Assembly: GCA_963971535.1 (NCBI GenBank)
Contig: OZ020592.1
Span: 130,121,663-130,185,662, forward strand
Length of the DNA: 64,000 bases
Source of the DNA: Notolepis coatsorum
Lineage: Eukaryota; Chordata; Actinopteri; Aulopiformes; Paralepididae
Direction of reading: 5' to 3'
This document shows, one piece after another, positions 10,370 through 54,500 of the stretch. How positions within the stretch are numbered: position 1 is the stretch's first letter; the number at the start of each line of letters is the position of its first letter. A model generated the notes under the pieces. It was given only the letters and a program-made list of their open reading frames with translations, ran no database searches and was not told where the DNA came from. Made by a program: the position numbers and the translations under genes.

Positions 10370-10545
10370 ATGTTTTGCGGCAAATTTTCACCCCGCAATG
10401 GATTTTGGTGCGTCTATGAACACTATGAATTGAAAATGGGGGACCCTGATGTAAACAAGACAAATGTCTTTCTCTGGTCTGCATCCCCTTAATTGTGTGT
10501 ATTGAGCCATACTGTATTGTACCCATTCTGCAATCTGTTAAATAG
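10370..10545. repeat. Short dispersed repeat (copy 1)
   Basis: The segment containing TTTCTCTGGTCTGCATCCCC and CCCATTCTGCAATCTGTTA recurs at 53837-53955 (inverted) and 59908-60030, with a partial match near 5627. The function is unknown. Confidence 0.75.
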
Positions 10546-11691
10546 TTTTCATTCATTCTCATCTCCTCATCTGTACGTCTCCTCTCCGACACCCGAGACA
10601 GCAGGGAGCACTGTCAGCCAGTCACAGTGGCCACTCCCCTCAGACGCAACTGTAGTATTTCACACAGCGAGGAAAATAATACAGTCGGCAATCTAACAAG
10701 AATTAACGTATTTACAAGTGTGTCAGTGTAATGGTGAAGTCAAGTGCTTTGAGCAGGATAAACTTATAATGTATAGGCGGGTGCCGCGCCCGCCGCACCC
10801 CCTGTTCCAACGTGCCTGCAGGGACCCGAACGTTATGAATTTAAAGTTTATTCTGGAGAATATGAGCAAATTCAGTAACTTTCTGAACTTGTAAGTCGCT
10901 TTGGATAAAAGTGTCAGCTAAATGACTAAATGTACATGTACATGTACATATCCCTTATTAAAACGAATAACCGCTTGAAAAAACGATTCAGCCTATTAAA
11001 TTGTTGTAGAATGGCTATAGCCAATTTTACGCACCGCTTAGCCTATATTTTACGCACTTTACGAGCTCCCATTCTGAAATGTTATTGCTAAAGATTGAGA
11101 AGATTGGATAAGTTGTACTTTTTTTTGGAATACTTGAAACCCTTTTTTTGTGGAATATTTGATGTGTTTCCAGCTCCTCGCGGACCCGACGGAACGTTAT
11201 GAATTAAAAGTAGTCTAACATGCTTTGCATCCAAACCAGTGTATACACACGTTGCGCTAAAACATTAACTACTGCAATGTTATCTGCTAACTGAGTATTC
11301 CAACTAAGCTAAGCAGAATAATGCTCTTTAACAACCCATCTCGAGTCTGCTTCTATGTGCGACAGAAACTCTGCAGCAGCGGTTCCAATACTACCAATAG
11401 TCTAACATGCTTTTCATCCTCGCCTGTCCTGTATACCCACATCGCGCTAAAACATTAACTACTGTATGGCAGAGTGCGTGTGTCTATACGAGTTATGCAT
11501 TATCTCTCGCAGTTCATTCAAGCGGGCTACGTGAACTACAGTATCAGCCAATCAATGGCTGCTGTGTGACGAGTTTGGTGTTTTGGTCACCCGCGCTGTC
11601 TAAACACGGACTGCTTTAGTTGACAGCTTACGCATCGATGCGCTTTGTGAAGGAAACATGACATCGTCTCTCCCTCTCCCCCCTCCCTTTC

Positions 11692-11743
<52 letters not shown>

Positions 11744-12150
11744 CGTTGGATGTCCTTTTCTTGTCACAGCAGCTCACAAATCTTGCTGCTGTGTTTGCAT
11801 TTCAATTTGCTCTGGTTTTGGGTTGATTCTTTCCAATGTTCCAAAGATTTCCACTTCTATTGTCCATTTTGCATGGATAACCATTAGTATCTAATTAATT
11901 AGAATGTTTGAATTTATTTTAGAATGATGAAATCAGTGTGACTGTGCTCCTGAAAAAGTATAGTAATATGGTTTATTTGTATTGGGAAAGATACAGACAC
12001 ATTAGCTGGTTGAACGACATCTATATGTGTGGTAATAATAATGCAGATATTGCGTCGCCCGCCCGTGCGTGGCCAGTGTGAACAGCGACGCCCGTTAACA
12101 TGGGAGCGAAAGTGAAGTGTGTAACATGTTGTCTTCGTGTTGCTCTCCAG
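10546..12150. other. Intronic sequence with minor repeats
   Basis: An L2-type 3' tail (AAGTCGCTTTGGATAAAAGT) is at about 10890-10940. Two related segments at 11200-11290 and 11400-11465 (CTAACATGCTTT...CGCTAAAACATTAACTACTG) are a diverged duplication. A (CT)n run lies at 11698-11741. No exon is recognised before 12151. Confidence 0.6.
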
Positions 12151-43721
<31,571 letters not shown>

Positions 43722-44037
43722 TACAACTGGTGCACCTCTTCTCTCTCTCTCACACACACACAAAATACAGTCCATGCTGGACCGTCCAGCACTGTCTTGT
43801 TTGGCCCAAGCCCACAGGTGTAGACTGTGAAACATGTATTATTATTGTCATTAATTAATCTCTGGATGTGATCCTGACGCAGAAACTTGAATCCATGACT
43901 CTGGACTTGAATAATAGCACAGCGTACTGTTCGTCTCCTCAGATTCATGGAAGCAGTCATTCTTGTATCTTTCAGTCCGGGACAGATCTGTTCCCTCGGA
44001 GCTGGTGTAATGGAAAACATATGAACCCCTGTTAGTC

Positions 44038-44173
44038 AGGAAACCCTCTCTCTTGCTCCTCTCTCTCTTGCTCCTCTCTCTTTCTCGCTCCTCTCTCTCT
44101 CTCGCTCTCTCCTGTCTCTGTCTCTCTCTTGCTCTCTCTCGCTCTCGCCCCCCCCCCCCCCCCCCCCCCCCCC
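44038..44173. repeat. (CT)n and poly-C tract in the 3' UTR
   Basis: CT-rich repeats with CTTGCTC units end in about 24 Cs (44150-44173). Confidence 0.95.
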
Positions 44174-46801
44174 AAAGCTTCACCTTACTCTGTGCATGCA
44201 GGACCTTTTAAACCTTAAAGTCAGAAGAAAAAGATGTATATAAGAAGAAAAAAATATCCAAATATTTTGAGTTATGGGGTTATATAACTGACAAACAGGG
44301 CGGTGCTATTTTTATGTCGGGACCGACGAGGACTAAACCATCGACGCATTTTCAGTTCCGACCCATAGTTAAAGAAATTGCCCTCTGACCGAACCGTTTT
44401 GATCTTCATCTAGGAGAAGAATCTAATAGGAGATACGTTAGGCCTAAATGACTTCACGTGTATTCCGTTTTGTTCCTGTGGTAGAAAGCAGCGCTATGAG
44501 ATGGTCCCTGCAGTGGCGCCTCGGCCAGAACCTTAGAACGGGCTCTCCCTGGTTTTACTTCATAGGAAACCTAGTAATCCCACGGTCTTGTTAATATGCT
44601 TCTTCATATCCAAACTCACGAGTATCGCTGTATACATAAATAGTATATTTTGCACATTACTCCATAATGTGACCTCACAAAGACCATGAAAGCCAAACGG
44701 TAAACGGGAGAACGTTTCTCCACGCCTCAGTGTTACAGCTAGTGTTAGTATCGTTTAGGTCGTCGTAAGCAGGACCTGATGTTTCTCAGATGGCACCTCA
44801 CATCCCACGCAGAACACTTGAGCTTCCCAAATGATAACTGGATATTTATTTGCGGTCAAGAGTATCTGCCTTGGCTTTTTTTGCTGAACGGAACCTGTTC
44901 GGCATCTGGGATGGAACTTGGGGTCCTCTGTTCCTGTTTTAGTTGCCATTTCATTCACTTTCTCCCTCAGCCACCATGTTTAATTCCGTTAATGAGAGGA
45001 CACTTTGGAAGGAAGATCTGCTGTATAAGCTGTAGCAGCTCGGACCACTTGTCTCGGGGGACTAGCAAACGATTGTGTTGAGACCCTAAGAGACTGGTCT
45101 TAAAGATGATGTAGAGAATGGCCTTTATCTACATCAGCTACCCAGACTTGACATGTCGGGCAAAGCACTTGGATAAGTGGGCAGTTTATTCCACATGGAA
45201 GAGCTAGCTGCCTGCCTATTCCTTCAACGACCATCATTTCCATTTCAGAGGCTGTTTCATGTTCTCTATTAAGCCAATAGTCATTATAGGCCCCTCCCCT
45301 CCTTCCCTAATGGATTTCAGCAATGTAGCTCGGTCTTTGCCAGTGGAACTGTCATTGAATTATCTTGATGTACCATTTTATAACAGGGATTTGGTAACAT
45401 GTAGTCCATCTCTTACAGTTGTACAGATCGCTCTTTTATATTGTACAAAAAAGAGCATTCATTATGTAATTGAAGCGCTCTAGGATTGGTATCAATTCAA
45501 TTGGCTGTAATTCCAGTAAATCGGAGGAAAATGTTACATTTTCATTCAGTGTTTACAGATTTTTTCCCCCCTGTTTTTAAATATCTCTATCTAGGTCATT
45601 CTCGGACATCGCTGATGTCTTACAAATACATTGTATCTCCAAAAGGGTACAGTTTTCAGGAATTAAGAAGTACAGCCTTGTTTTCAGATTGACAGCCATG
45701 TATTTGCAATAGTTTTCATGGGCTTTAAGGTAATGAAACATACTCACAACCTAGATACCACATAGAGAGCTGAAAAAAATATATAAATGACAAACGGGCA
45801 ATTCAAGTTTTTTTTTTAAAGTTTTTTTCAAAACAGGCGATTCAATGTTTTTACTCAATTCAGGCGACAACAGCAAGGCTTTGGAAAAAATATGGAATGG
45901 AATCTTAAAATCCCAAGATGCATAATTCCTAACGCACGTCCCGTCCTACAGATGTCTATAGCTCGTCTTTCACAGAGGTTCTGCTTAACCACTGACCAAA
46001 TGACATCGTTTGACAAACAGGGCAGGTGCTGGCCCCCTGAAACCAGCGCCATCGACCCGAATTTAATTGATATCAAATTGTATCTAAATCACTTGGAATC
46101 AGGACCTTGTGAATCGGAATTGAACTGGGTAATCGGTGCTGATACCCTGCCCCATTTGATGAGCTGAATTGATTATTCCCATCTCTGTATGAAGTTTGAA
46201 TAGTCCAACCCCCATATAGGAAACGCTTGAACAGAGGTTGATGTAAGGAGTAAGCTGCTCTTTTTCTGTCCTGTATCTGTATTTTCTTATGGATATTAAA
46301 CCAATTGCAAAAGGCCTGATCTGATTTGTTGCAAATTGTAATGAATTTCAGTCCATCCAAAAAGCATTTGTACCAAATTTTGGAAGTATAAATTGTAAAA
46401 ATGTGTAAACAATACTATTGGAATGTAAAGGTGTCCCAAACCTTGTCTCTGAAAAGTTAACTGTTAATTAAACAAACGCCTTTCAAAAACACGGTAAACG
46501 ACATAGAATAATCCTTGAATATGGTTTTTCAGAGATGGGGTTTCGGTACCCAATGGTCCTGTAGCTCTTATGGTACTGTAAGGCACTTTGGATAATTGGT
46601 CCACCAAATGGCCTATGTTATAGTGGAGAGAATAGCTGCTTTGCCATTGACTTCCACTAAAGTGACTCCCCGTTTGTGGCAAATCAGTCTCAGGCTTCTG
46701 AAAATGTTTGGAGTATCCCTTTTAAACCCCTTAAATCCTCATGTATACGATTTGGATGTCGCTTTCCTCCATTTGAATACCCCAAAGGAAGAATGTCAGT
46801 C

Positions 46802-47034
46802 TTAAAGGGGCACATCACTGAAAAACAGCGATTTATTCTTACACATATCCCAAGGCTCTAAATTGTTTTGCAAACACAAGGATTCAGTGTCCTCTGATGA
46901 GATCACAGGAGGAGATATTCCAACTCAATAACTAAAACTAAATGAATGTGTGCAAAAAAAGTTAAGAGCCTTGGGATATGTGTGAGACTATGTGCAAAAT
47001 AAATCTGTCGTTTTTCCGTGAAGTGGCCCTTTAA
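46802..47034. mobile_element. 233-bp TTAA MITE in the 3' UTR
   Basis: TTAAAGGGGCACATCACTGA on the left and the inverse of TTAAAGGGCCACTTCACGGA on the right, both flanked by TTAA. Inner segments CATATCCCAAGGCTCT and AGAGCCTTGGGATATG are also inverted. Transcribed, it could fold into a hairpin. Confidence 0.85.
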
Positions 47035-47338
47035 TCTCTTCCAGAGCTTGAATAAAAAGGAAAAGGTAGCATGCATTCTGGTTTCATCTTGACAACCAAT
47101 GACCGCAGTTGAAGTTGTGAAGTATGAACAAAACCAACTTGAAATATTTTCCTTTTCAACACTTGAGAACTGAGGTGGATGTAAGGAGTTAGACATCTAC
47201 TCTCTGTACTGCATAAGTGACTGATGTGTGTTGTAACTGTAAAACCATATTTTTATTGTTGAAGCTGTTACCAAGTCATTTGTATCTTTTTTGTATGTTC
47301 TGTTGTGTCATCAACAGGACCACTTTTAAGAATTGATT

Positions 47339-47344
47339 AATAAA
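47339..47344 (+). terminator. Poly(A) signal AATAAA
   Basis: AATAAA in ATTAATAAAAAAAAAG, followed by a GT-rich stretch (TTTGGTCGTGGCTGTGAG), fits a cleavage site at about 47360 for SMARCAD1. Confidence 0.7.
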
Positions 47345-47494
47345 AAAAAAGAAAATTGGCCTTTGGTCGTGGCTGTGAGTTATTGTTATGTTTCTTACAT
47401 TGTTTTGTTTGTTTATAGTTATTTGCACTTACAAACATACATTCTGGAATAAAAACAGTTAAAATTTGCAGGAAAGGTCAAAAAGCCCAAGGGC

Positions 47495-50309
47495 TTATAA
47501 GCGACACCCCCCCCCCCCCCCACACACACATTATGTGCAAACACACATGCGCATATCCCTCTCTCATACACACAGATACATACAATATAGCATTATACAA
47601 AATTAATAATTTTGAGAAAAAAAAGACTACTCACAAATACACAAGGATACTAAAGACTACAGGATCTGTAGTTTTTTAAGCTTGCTTTTAAATGTATTTA
47701 AATGGAACATGTTTCTGTTAGATGTTTTATATCATTCCACATCACTGCACCTTGATAAACAAATGAGAATTTGGCAACAGAGGTCCTACAGAAAGGAATG
47801 CGTAAGTAATTTTTTCTTCTTGTGAGATGGGCATGATAAGAATTAAACTCAAAATAACTTTGAAAGAAGTTAGGTAAAGATGAAGGAATAAATAATGGTT
47901 TGTTTGGGGCTAAATAAGAGTTGGTTGCAATTCTTACAAAGGATTTCTGAGATCTGAATTGCTTCTAAGTAAGAAGGGTACGTGTTGGCCCAAATTATAT
48001 TACAGTAAGAGATGTGAGGATACATTCAACTGTAATACAAAGTTAGTAATGTGCTCTTTTTAAATTGGTTTTTAACCCTTTTTATAATGCCCAATGATTT
48101 TGAAACCTTGCAAACAATTTCACAATGATTCTTAAAGCAGAGTTTCTCATCGATATTGACACCTAAGAACTTCACAGATGAAGTTCTTGGTTCTGTCTGA
48201 AATGTTTGAAATTGTATTTGATCTATATTTATCTCGAACATTTCAACCATAAAACAAACACAAATTTGTAATAACAAAAAACAAATAAACCTAAAATAAA
48301 AAAGAATAATAAAATATATTCCTAGACATGGAAGCAATAATCAGCATAGCTCAAGACAATGGTTTTGTTCGAGAAGGGACAGAATGAAGCAAAGCTTATC
48401 TGGTCCTGCCCCTTCCTTACTTAATATCTAATAAGTTATCTATCAATATCAAAAAAGAATATACCTATCTACTACAGCAAAAGATAAATAAATAATTACA
48501 AAAATACTAGTCATGTTATTTTCAAGCTAACTTATACTTGTCCAAGAATTCCTATTTATATCTGCAATTAAACATTTCAATAGTAGTTGTTTTTATTGCT
48601 ACATCAAGGCCATTCCAAATGGATACCCCACAAACTGAGATGCACTTGCTTTTGAGAGTTGTACGGACAATAGGTTGTTTTACATTCAATTTCCCTCTTA
48701 GATTATAACCCCCATCTCTGCCCATGACAATGTTTTGTATGTTGCCAGGGACTATATTTTGTGTTATTATAAACATGAATTGTGCAGTTTTGAATTTAAC
48801 CAAATCTTTGAGTTTGACTTTTAACAAATAAACAATTGGTATGATCTCTATAACCAGCATGATGTACAATCCTTATAGCTCTTTTTTACAGTGTGCATAT
48901 CTTTTGTAGGTTGGTTTTATATGTATTTCCCCAAAACTTCAACACAATATGACAGGTAGGGTACAATGAGTGTGCAATACAGAGTGTACAGTGATATCTG
49001 ATTTAAGATTTATTTCGTTTTACCCAGAATTCCCAAGCTTCTGTTTCTTACATAAAGCATGGACAATTATTTTGGTAATTTCCAGGTATTGGTATATTCC
49101 GTATGGCAATTACAAGATACGATATTATAGTTTATTGATCCCCTTGTGGAAATCTGGGATTAATCACTAATCTATAACTCCTTAGATTCTAAGGCTCAGA
49201 ATATATTTATGTATTTTATAGGCACACACGTATATTGTACAAAATGCCTGAACTCTTGAGTAAAAAGAAAAAAAACTTTTTAATACAATTTCCAGACATC
49301 CGTGAGGTTTTTATATTTATCTGAACGGGCCACTCTGTAGTCTGCTGCGGTCTTGTGCAGTGCTATTCCCAAACCAGGAGGTGATATTGCCAGTCAGGAT
49401 GCTCTCTATTGTGCATGAGTAGAAGTTCTTGAGGATCTTCTGACTCACGTTGAACTTCCTTAAGCACCTAAGGAAGTAGAGGCGTTGGTGTGGCTTCTTG
49501 ATAACACTGTCACTGTGGTCCATGTCAAGTCCTCGGATATGTGGACTCCGAGGTACTTAAAACTGTTCACTCTCTCAACCGGTGCCCCGTCGATGCTGAG
49601 GGGGCTGTAGTCCCTGACCCCGACCTCCTAAAGTCCACAATCATCTCCTTTGTTTTGCTGACTACGTCCTTGTTGATGTATGTAAGAAAACTTACAAAAG
49701 CACATTTAATTCAGGTTTGTACCTTGTGTAGTCACACTTAACTCATTAAGCCCCACTGTTTATTTTTAGAAAATTCGCCTAAAACAGCATGCTTACATTA
49801 AAATGCTTATATTTCCAGATTTATAAGAGCTACTTACATAAACTTGGTACCTGAAGAAAGCTAAGACTTGGGGGATTCTAATGTTAGTGTCCAACACTAC
49901 AGTTATTACCAAATTGCTGTAGTATTCCTGCAAACACTGAAGAAATTTCTTTTATCCTCGCCTATACAAAGATTACAGTTAGACAGTCAAAAACACCCTG
50001 TTACTCATGGTTGCACCCCAGCTATATTCCTACTTCCTTCCTCCATAGGTGCAGATGTTCTGTGCAAAGTTTCATGTCAGTAGAATAGAAACTGTGGGTT
50101 TAGCACCTGTTTTTGTGGAGAGAGGGCCTGGTGCTGGCGGCCATGTTGGATTTCTCAATCTTGAGGCCTTATTTGACATTTTTGAGCTTGGTATACAGCA
50201 GATTTGGATTCAGCACCCCTTAATACCCCTAGAAATGTTGTGTACCAAAAATAAACACGAAATGCCTTCAGCACTTTATACAAGCACATTTTCTGAAATT
50301 CTGCCTAGT
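47495..50309 (-). mobile_element. Intergenic LINE relics
   Basis: 48026-48337 reads SSVKFLGVNIDEKLCFKNHC then TLLTLYYS (post-RT region). 48552-48869 reads DGGYNLRGKLNVKQP and CISVCGVSIWNGL (C-terminal region) of a similar LINE; the order on the strand is reversed, so these are two fragments. 49317-49523 reads QRLYFLRCLRKFNVSQ and TGNITSWFGNST, a Rex1-like end. Between them I see only AT-rich sequence. Confidence 0.75.
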
Positions 50310-50666
50310 CTATGACAGACCCTCCTCCGTCCGCTTTGGAGAGCCACACCTTTTGGCCACACTGCAGCGTAGGTAAGGGACGGGCTCCGTGACGCAGATT
50401 GTAGTGACGTCGTTGCTCTTTTGCCTCCATCTCCGACTCCCCGAAGTCTCTGATGTTTGGCCCGCGAGGGAGTAAAGACTTTGGGAGTTGTGGTATGTTG
50501 GAGCGAATCTCTCCCCATGAGGAGCTGTGCAGGGGAATAACCGCTCTCCAGGGGCGTGGCGCGGTATGCCAGCAGCGCCTTTGCCTTGTCGCCTCCTCCT
50601 TTTCACTGTAGCCACGGCCCGCTCAGCCTCTCCGTTTGCCTGCGGATACCGTGGACTGCTGGTCAC
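50310..50666 (-). pseudogene. Gypsy integrase C-terminal remnant, frameshifted
   Basis: TSSPRYPQANGEAERAVATV carries the catalytic Glu region of integrase. After KRRR the frame is lost, and QLPKVFTPSRAK-like sequence continues in another frame (50276-50518). Confidence 0.8.
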
Positions 50667-51613
50667 ATGGGTGAAACCATACTCACTAGCAAAGTTCTGG
50701 AAGGGTAACCCACTGTATTGGGCCGATTGTCCGAAATCAGGGTCTGTGGGGTCCCGTTACGGCTGAATACGTCCTTCAATGCAGCCACAACCGTCTCAGC
50801 TGAAGCTACCTTAAGACGGGCAACCTCCATGTAGTGTGAGAAAAAGTCCACAACCACCATATAAGTATTTTTCTCCCATAAGAACAAGTCTGTAGCGACC
50901 CGCTGCCAGGGCCTATCTCGCACTGGTGTTGGGACCAAGGGCTCTCTGCGTTCTGCCCTGTGTTGTGAACATGTGCCACACAGTTCTGCCCTCACCGTCT
51001 CTCGCAGGGGCAAGGGACGTGGACCTGACAGGCCGTATGGGACAGCATCGGGCTCTAGCCCAATTTTGTAGGGCCCGTTTAGCTTCCCTAAGCCTGAGAA
51101 TACTTTGGGGTATTGAACCTTGACATCACCTCGCTGGGCTGACACTGTGTGCAGCCGCTTTATGAGTCCAAGCGCCTCTATTGCAGGAAGGCCTAGGAGG
51201 GGCCTGGTTAGCTCTTCTACAACATAGATTAATTGTGCTGCTGTTCTCTTCCTAATGGTTAGTTCACCACTGAAGCAGCCTCTTGTATTTAACTTGTATT
51301 TTCCTGGTCCATACAGTACTTTTTGTGGTGGCTGTAGATGTCCATGTTTTTCAACTGAGTGCATGCTGCTTGGCACCGCTGTGACCTGGGCACCTGTATC
51401 CAGCTTGAATATGGCCTCCTGTCCATTCAGCTCTAACAGTTCCAGCCATTCATCTTCAGGTTCCTCCAGGTTTACTACATTCAGGAACGCAAAGTCCTCC
51501 TCTTCATCTTGAGAAGCCACATCTTGAGAAGCCTCTGTGTGTACCAGTGTGATGTCATGGACCCGTTTCTGTGTTCTGCATGTCTTTGCAAAGTGTCCTA
51601 TTTTATGACACAC
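50663..51613 (-). pseudogene. Gypsy pol with RT/RNase H deleted
   Basis: The 316-aa frame begins in the CCHC knuckle (CHKIGHFAKTC), continues with retropepsin (FKLDTGAQVTAVP, DTG at 72-74; LLGLPAIEALGL), reaches the first RT residues (GPRPLPLRETVRAEL, about 198-210) and then jumps to the integrase zinc region (LCGTCSQHRAERREPL) and core (RVATDLF, DFFSHYMEVARL, TLISDN). Some 500 residues normally between are missing, without a frame break. Confidence 0.88.
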
Positions 51614-52229
51614 CCTACACCAGGGGTGTCAAACTCATTTTCACAGAGGGCCACATCAGCATTATGGTTGCCCTCAAAGGGCCAAAGACCGTATAAATGT
51701 TAATGTAATGTAAAATAAATGTAGCTACTCATTTACATATTGTTAAACATGTTGTTTCTGTATTTATTACTTATTCAAGTTATACATATTGCATATGCAT
51801 TTGCATAGATGTAAAAATATATGTTAGTGTTAAGAGCCGATGGGCTTGTCTCTAATTATCTCAGATCACTTACTTGAGATATAACCCTTTGGCCGCTCGA
51901 TATCCCCCAGCGAGGTGCTAAACTCGCCAAGTTCTCGAGTCAATTACTATTTCTGTCAAGTTTACTTCATAGTCACTGGTCTAGTTATATCCAGTTGATA
52001 TGAAATGTAAGCATGAAGAGTTGTTAATCTCTTCTTGTTTGTAATAAACCGAATGTATGTCTAGGAGAACTCTTATTGACTATAATAACAATAATATCAT
52101 TATTATCATTGTTATCAATATCATCATTTTACGTAATGCCTGTTAGGCTGCTTCTCTGGAAGCCTGATGATCTTACGTCACCACCACCACCATCATCACC
52201 GTCCTCATTTGTGAGGAAAGGCCTGTTAA

Positions 52230-53534
52230 TAACATATATATATATAATATATAACTTTTAGCTGCAAAGCATTGATTCAATCTGTATTACATGCTGCCAG
52301 TACATTATAGTCACCTTCAATAGGAAATCAGGGCGGCAGCCGGCATCGTGGCACATTTCTGGCAGAAATCAGTCCAAGAATTCAATGGATAATTAGAAAA
52401 AAGTTATCTTTATTTCAATGAAGTTACAAAAAAGGACTGTATTGGATATGTCCCTTACAGTTTAAAAGATTATATAATACAAAACATCTCATCTCTAAGA
52501 TCGCAATAGCCTGACACGGCTGGTGTCGTGCAAGCAAAATCCTGCATCTTGTCTTCTAAAGTAACAAATGGAAAAATCTGAAAATCTGAGCTCTCGAAGT
52601 AGGAGCAGTCATTTTTATATCATATCAGGACCTCTTTGCCATTGGTCCAAAAACAGTGATGTCACAGCTATGTCATTCCACTGGCCAATCAACGTATAAC
52701 ACATACAGATGAATTCTCCTCCCCCTGTATTCGTCACAGTAACTGGAGGAGCAACAGATTACCTTGTGTTGGAAAATCCCTATCACGTTATTTAAACATG
52801 TATGCATGTCTGCTCTGCTTCCTCACTGCAAGGGTTAACTCTGCAGGCTCCTCTTGGTCGGAGCTGTCTCCAAGGCCACATTCTTATCGTTAACTCCTTT
52901 ACTGCATGGGCCTCTCTCGTTCTGACAGTAAGAGAAGAAAACGAGGCAGACTGCCGTAATATACAGTACATAGCCTAACACATACATATACAGATATATA
53001 CAGATATACATACATATACATGTACAATACAGTACTCATATACATTGGTGGATATGTTCTGCACATCACATATGTAGCCCCCAAAGTGCCATGATAACTC
53101 TCCCTTCTGCTCTCATCTCTGTGCTCGTCTCGCTCGGAGCTGTCTCTCAAGGTCACATTCTTAAGGGGCCCCTTTCATTTCTGACTCACTCTAACAGAGA
53201 CTGCATTATCAAAAAGGTTTCTGTTTCCATTCTGACTGTAACATAACATTAACTTTTAACTGTAGTATAGTTTAAAAAGTGTATAAAGAATATACAGGTT
53301 ATATAAGAATACAAAAAGACGTCCGTCATATCATAGGCCTATTCCATTCTCCAGGATCACGCAAGATATTGTAGTGTACACAAGTTACTGTTCCAGAGTC
53401 CACAGTCCATAGTTCTCACAGTTTTACACAAGTGAGAGGAAGAATATACAGACATTCCTCATAATCATATATAATAAACATAAGAACAGGATGTCATAAT
53501 AACCAGTGTCACTAGTTGGCTGTGACACTTCACA
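52230..53534 (-). mobile_element. LTR-like repeat, copy 1 (inverted to 62692-64000)
   Basis: On the minus strand it starts TGTGAAGTGTCACAGCC and shares long segments with 62692-64000, including TAGTGACACTGG, ATCTTGCGTGATCCTGGAGA and TATAATCTTTTAAACTG. The left border is uncertain. Probably a solo LTR of an ERV-like or large LTR element. Confidence 0.65.
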
Positions 53535-53836
53535 GTTAGCTTATGTTGTTTTAACAAATAATTTTAGTTTATCAGAACCCCATATTACTCCATCAATCAA
53601 TGATCAAACCATTCAAGTAAATAACAAAGAAGAATATCATCAAATACAAGCTATGACATTAAGTTTGTTCAAAACCTTTTTGTCACAGTCAAGAGGGGCA
53701 GAACTAACAACTGTGAGCTGCAAAGAACACGTGGGACAGATGTAGCAGATGTTACAAAAACAAATGGCTGCACACAACCTTGCAGAGGCCATACATCCAA
53801 CTAATGGAAGATAGTTTAATTAACTTTAATTAACAG

Positions 53837-53955
53837 ATTGCAGAATGGGTACAGTACAGTACAGCTCAATACACACAATTGTTAAGGGGATGCAGACCAG
53901 AGAAAGACTTTCGACTTGTTTACATCAGGGTCCCCCATTTTCAATTCGTAATGAA
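53837..53955. repeat. Short dispersed repeat (copy 2, inverted)
   Basis: TAACAGATTGCAGAATGGGT and GGGGATGCAGACCAGAGAAA are the complement of the repeat at 10370-10545 and 59908-60030. Confidence 0.8.
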
Positions 53956-54321
53956 ATTGCTATTATGCGTCTGCATGAACACACAACTGTAACTGTACTC
54001 AAAAATAACAAAATAAGGGTTGTCTCAGTTCACAACTATATTGGTCAAGTTTTGGGTGGGACTTGTTTGCGTCCCTACAGCTTCTTATTCAATTGAGAGA
54101 GATGCTCGGTTATGTCACACAGCCAGTTTGCATCTGACAGTTCAGACAATATTTCTTCAACCCTTTGTTACCTATTCCGCCTGGATCTTTTTTGTATTTT
54201 GGGCTGTAAAATTGTCAAAGAATGTCTGAGGAGTAAGTGCTTTTGGCTTTTTTCCTTTGTTACTTCATCAATACTGCAGATGTTCAACATACATGTATGT
54301 GTAAGAATGTGTAATAACTAA

Positions 54322-54430
54322 GGCTGTCAAAGTTAAAGCTTTATTAACGCATTAACCCACAATTATTTTAACGCTGCTATTTTTGAAACCAAGATTAATG
54401 TTTAAAATTTTTTATTTTATTTTTTTTACC
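54322..54430. mobile_element. hAT-like end fragment
   Basis: AAGGCTGTCAAAGTTAAAGC with TTAACGC motifs resembles the left end of the element at 21813. Confidence 0.55.
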
Positions 54431-54500
54431 AGGGCTCTTGGGGGGCCACATCAAATGACGTGGCGGGCCACATTTGGCCCGCGGGCCATGAGTTTGACAC

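Larger units (their letters stand above)
43722..47360 (+). other. SMARCAD1: SMARCAD1 3' UTR
   Basis: There is no further splice pattern or coding homology after the stop. The likely end is at the AATAAA of 47339. The UTR contains a (CT)n/poly-C tract (44038-44173) and a TTAA MITE (46802-47034). The length, about 3.6 kb, is an inference. Confidence 0.65.

Noticed and set aside
48026..48869. A single gene on the minus strand
   Set aside because: The two homologous pieces are in the wrong order for one LINE ORF2 and are separate fragments.
49868..50315. Two plus-strand frames of 71 and 88 aa before the Gypsy element
   Set aside because: No homology or codon pattern recognised; likely chance frames in AT-rich intergenic DNA.
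50312..50325. A surviving 3' LTR start (TGTCAT after a purine-rich stretch)
   Set aside because: Only six bases match the LTR start; too little to call an LTR, so it is mentioned only as a possibility.
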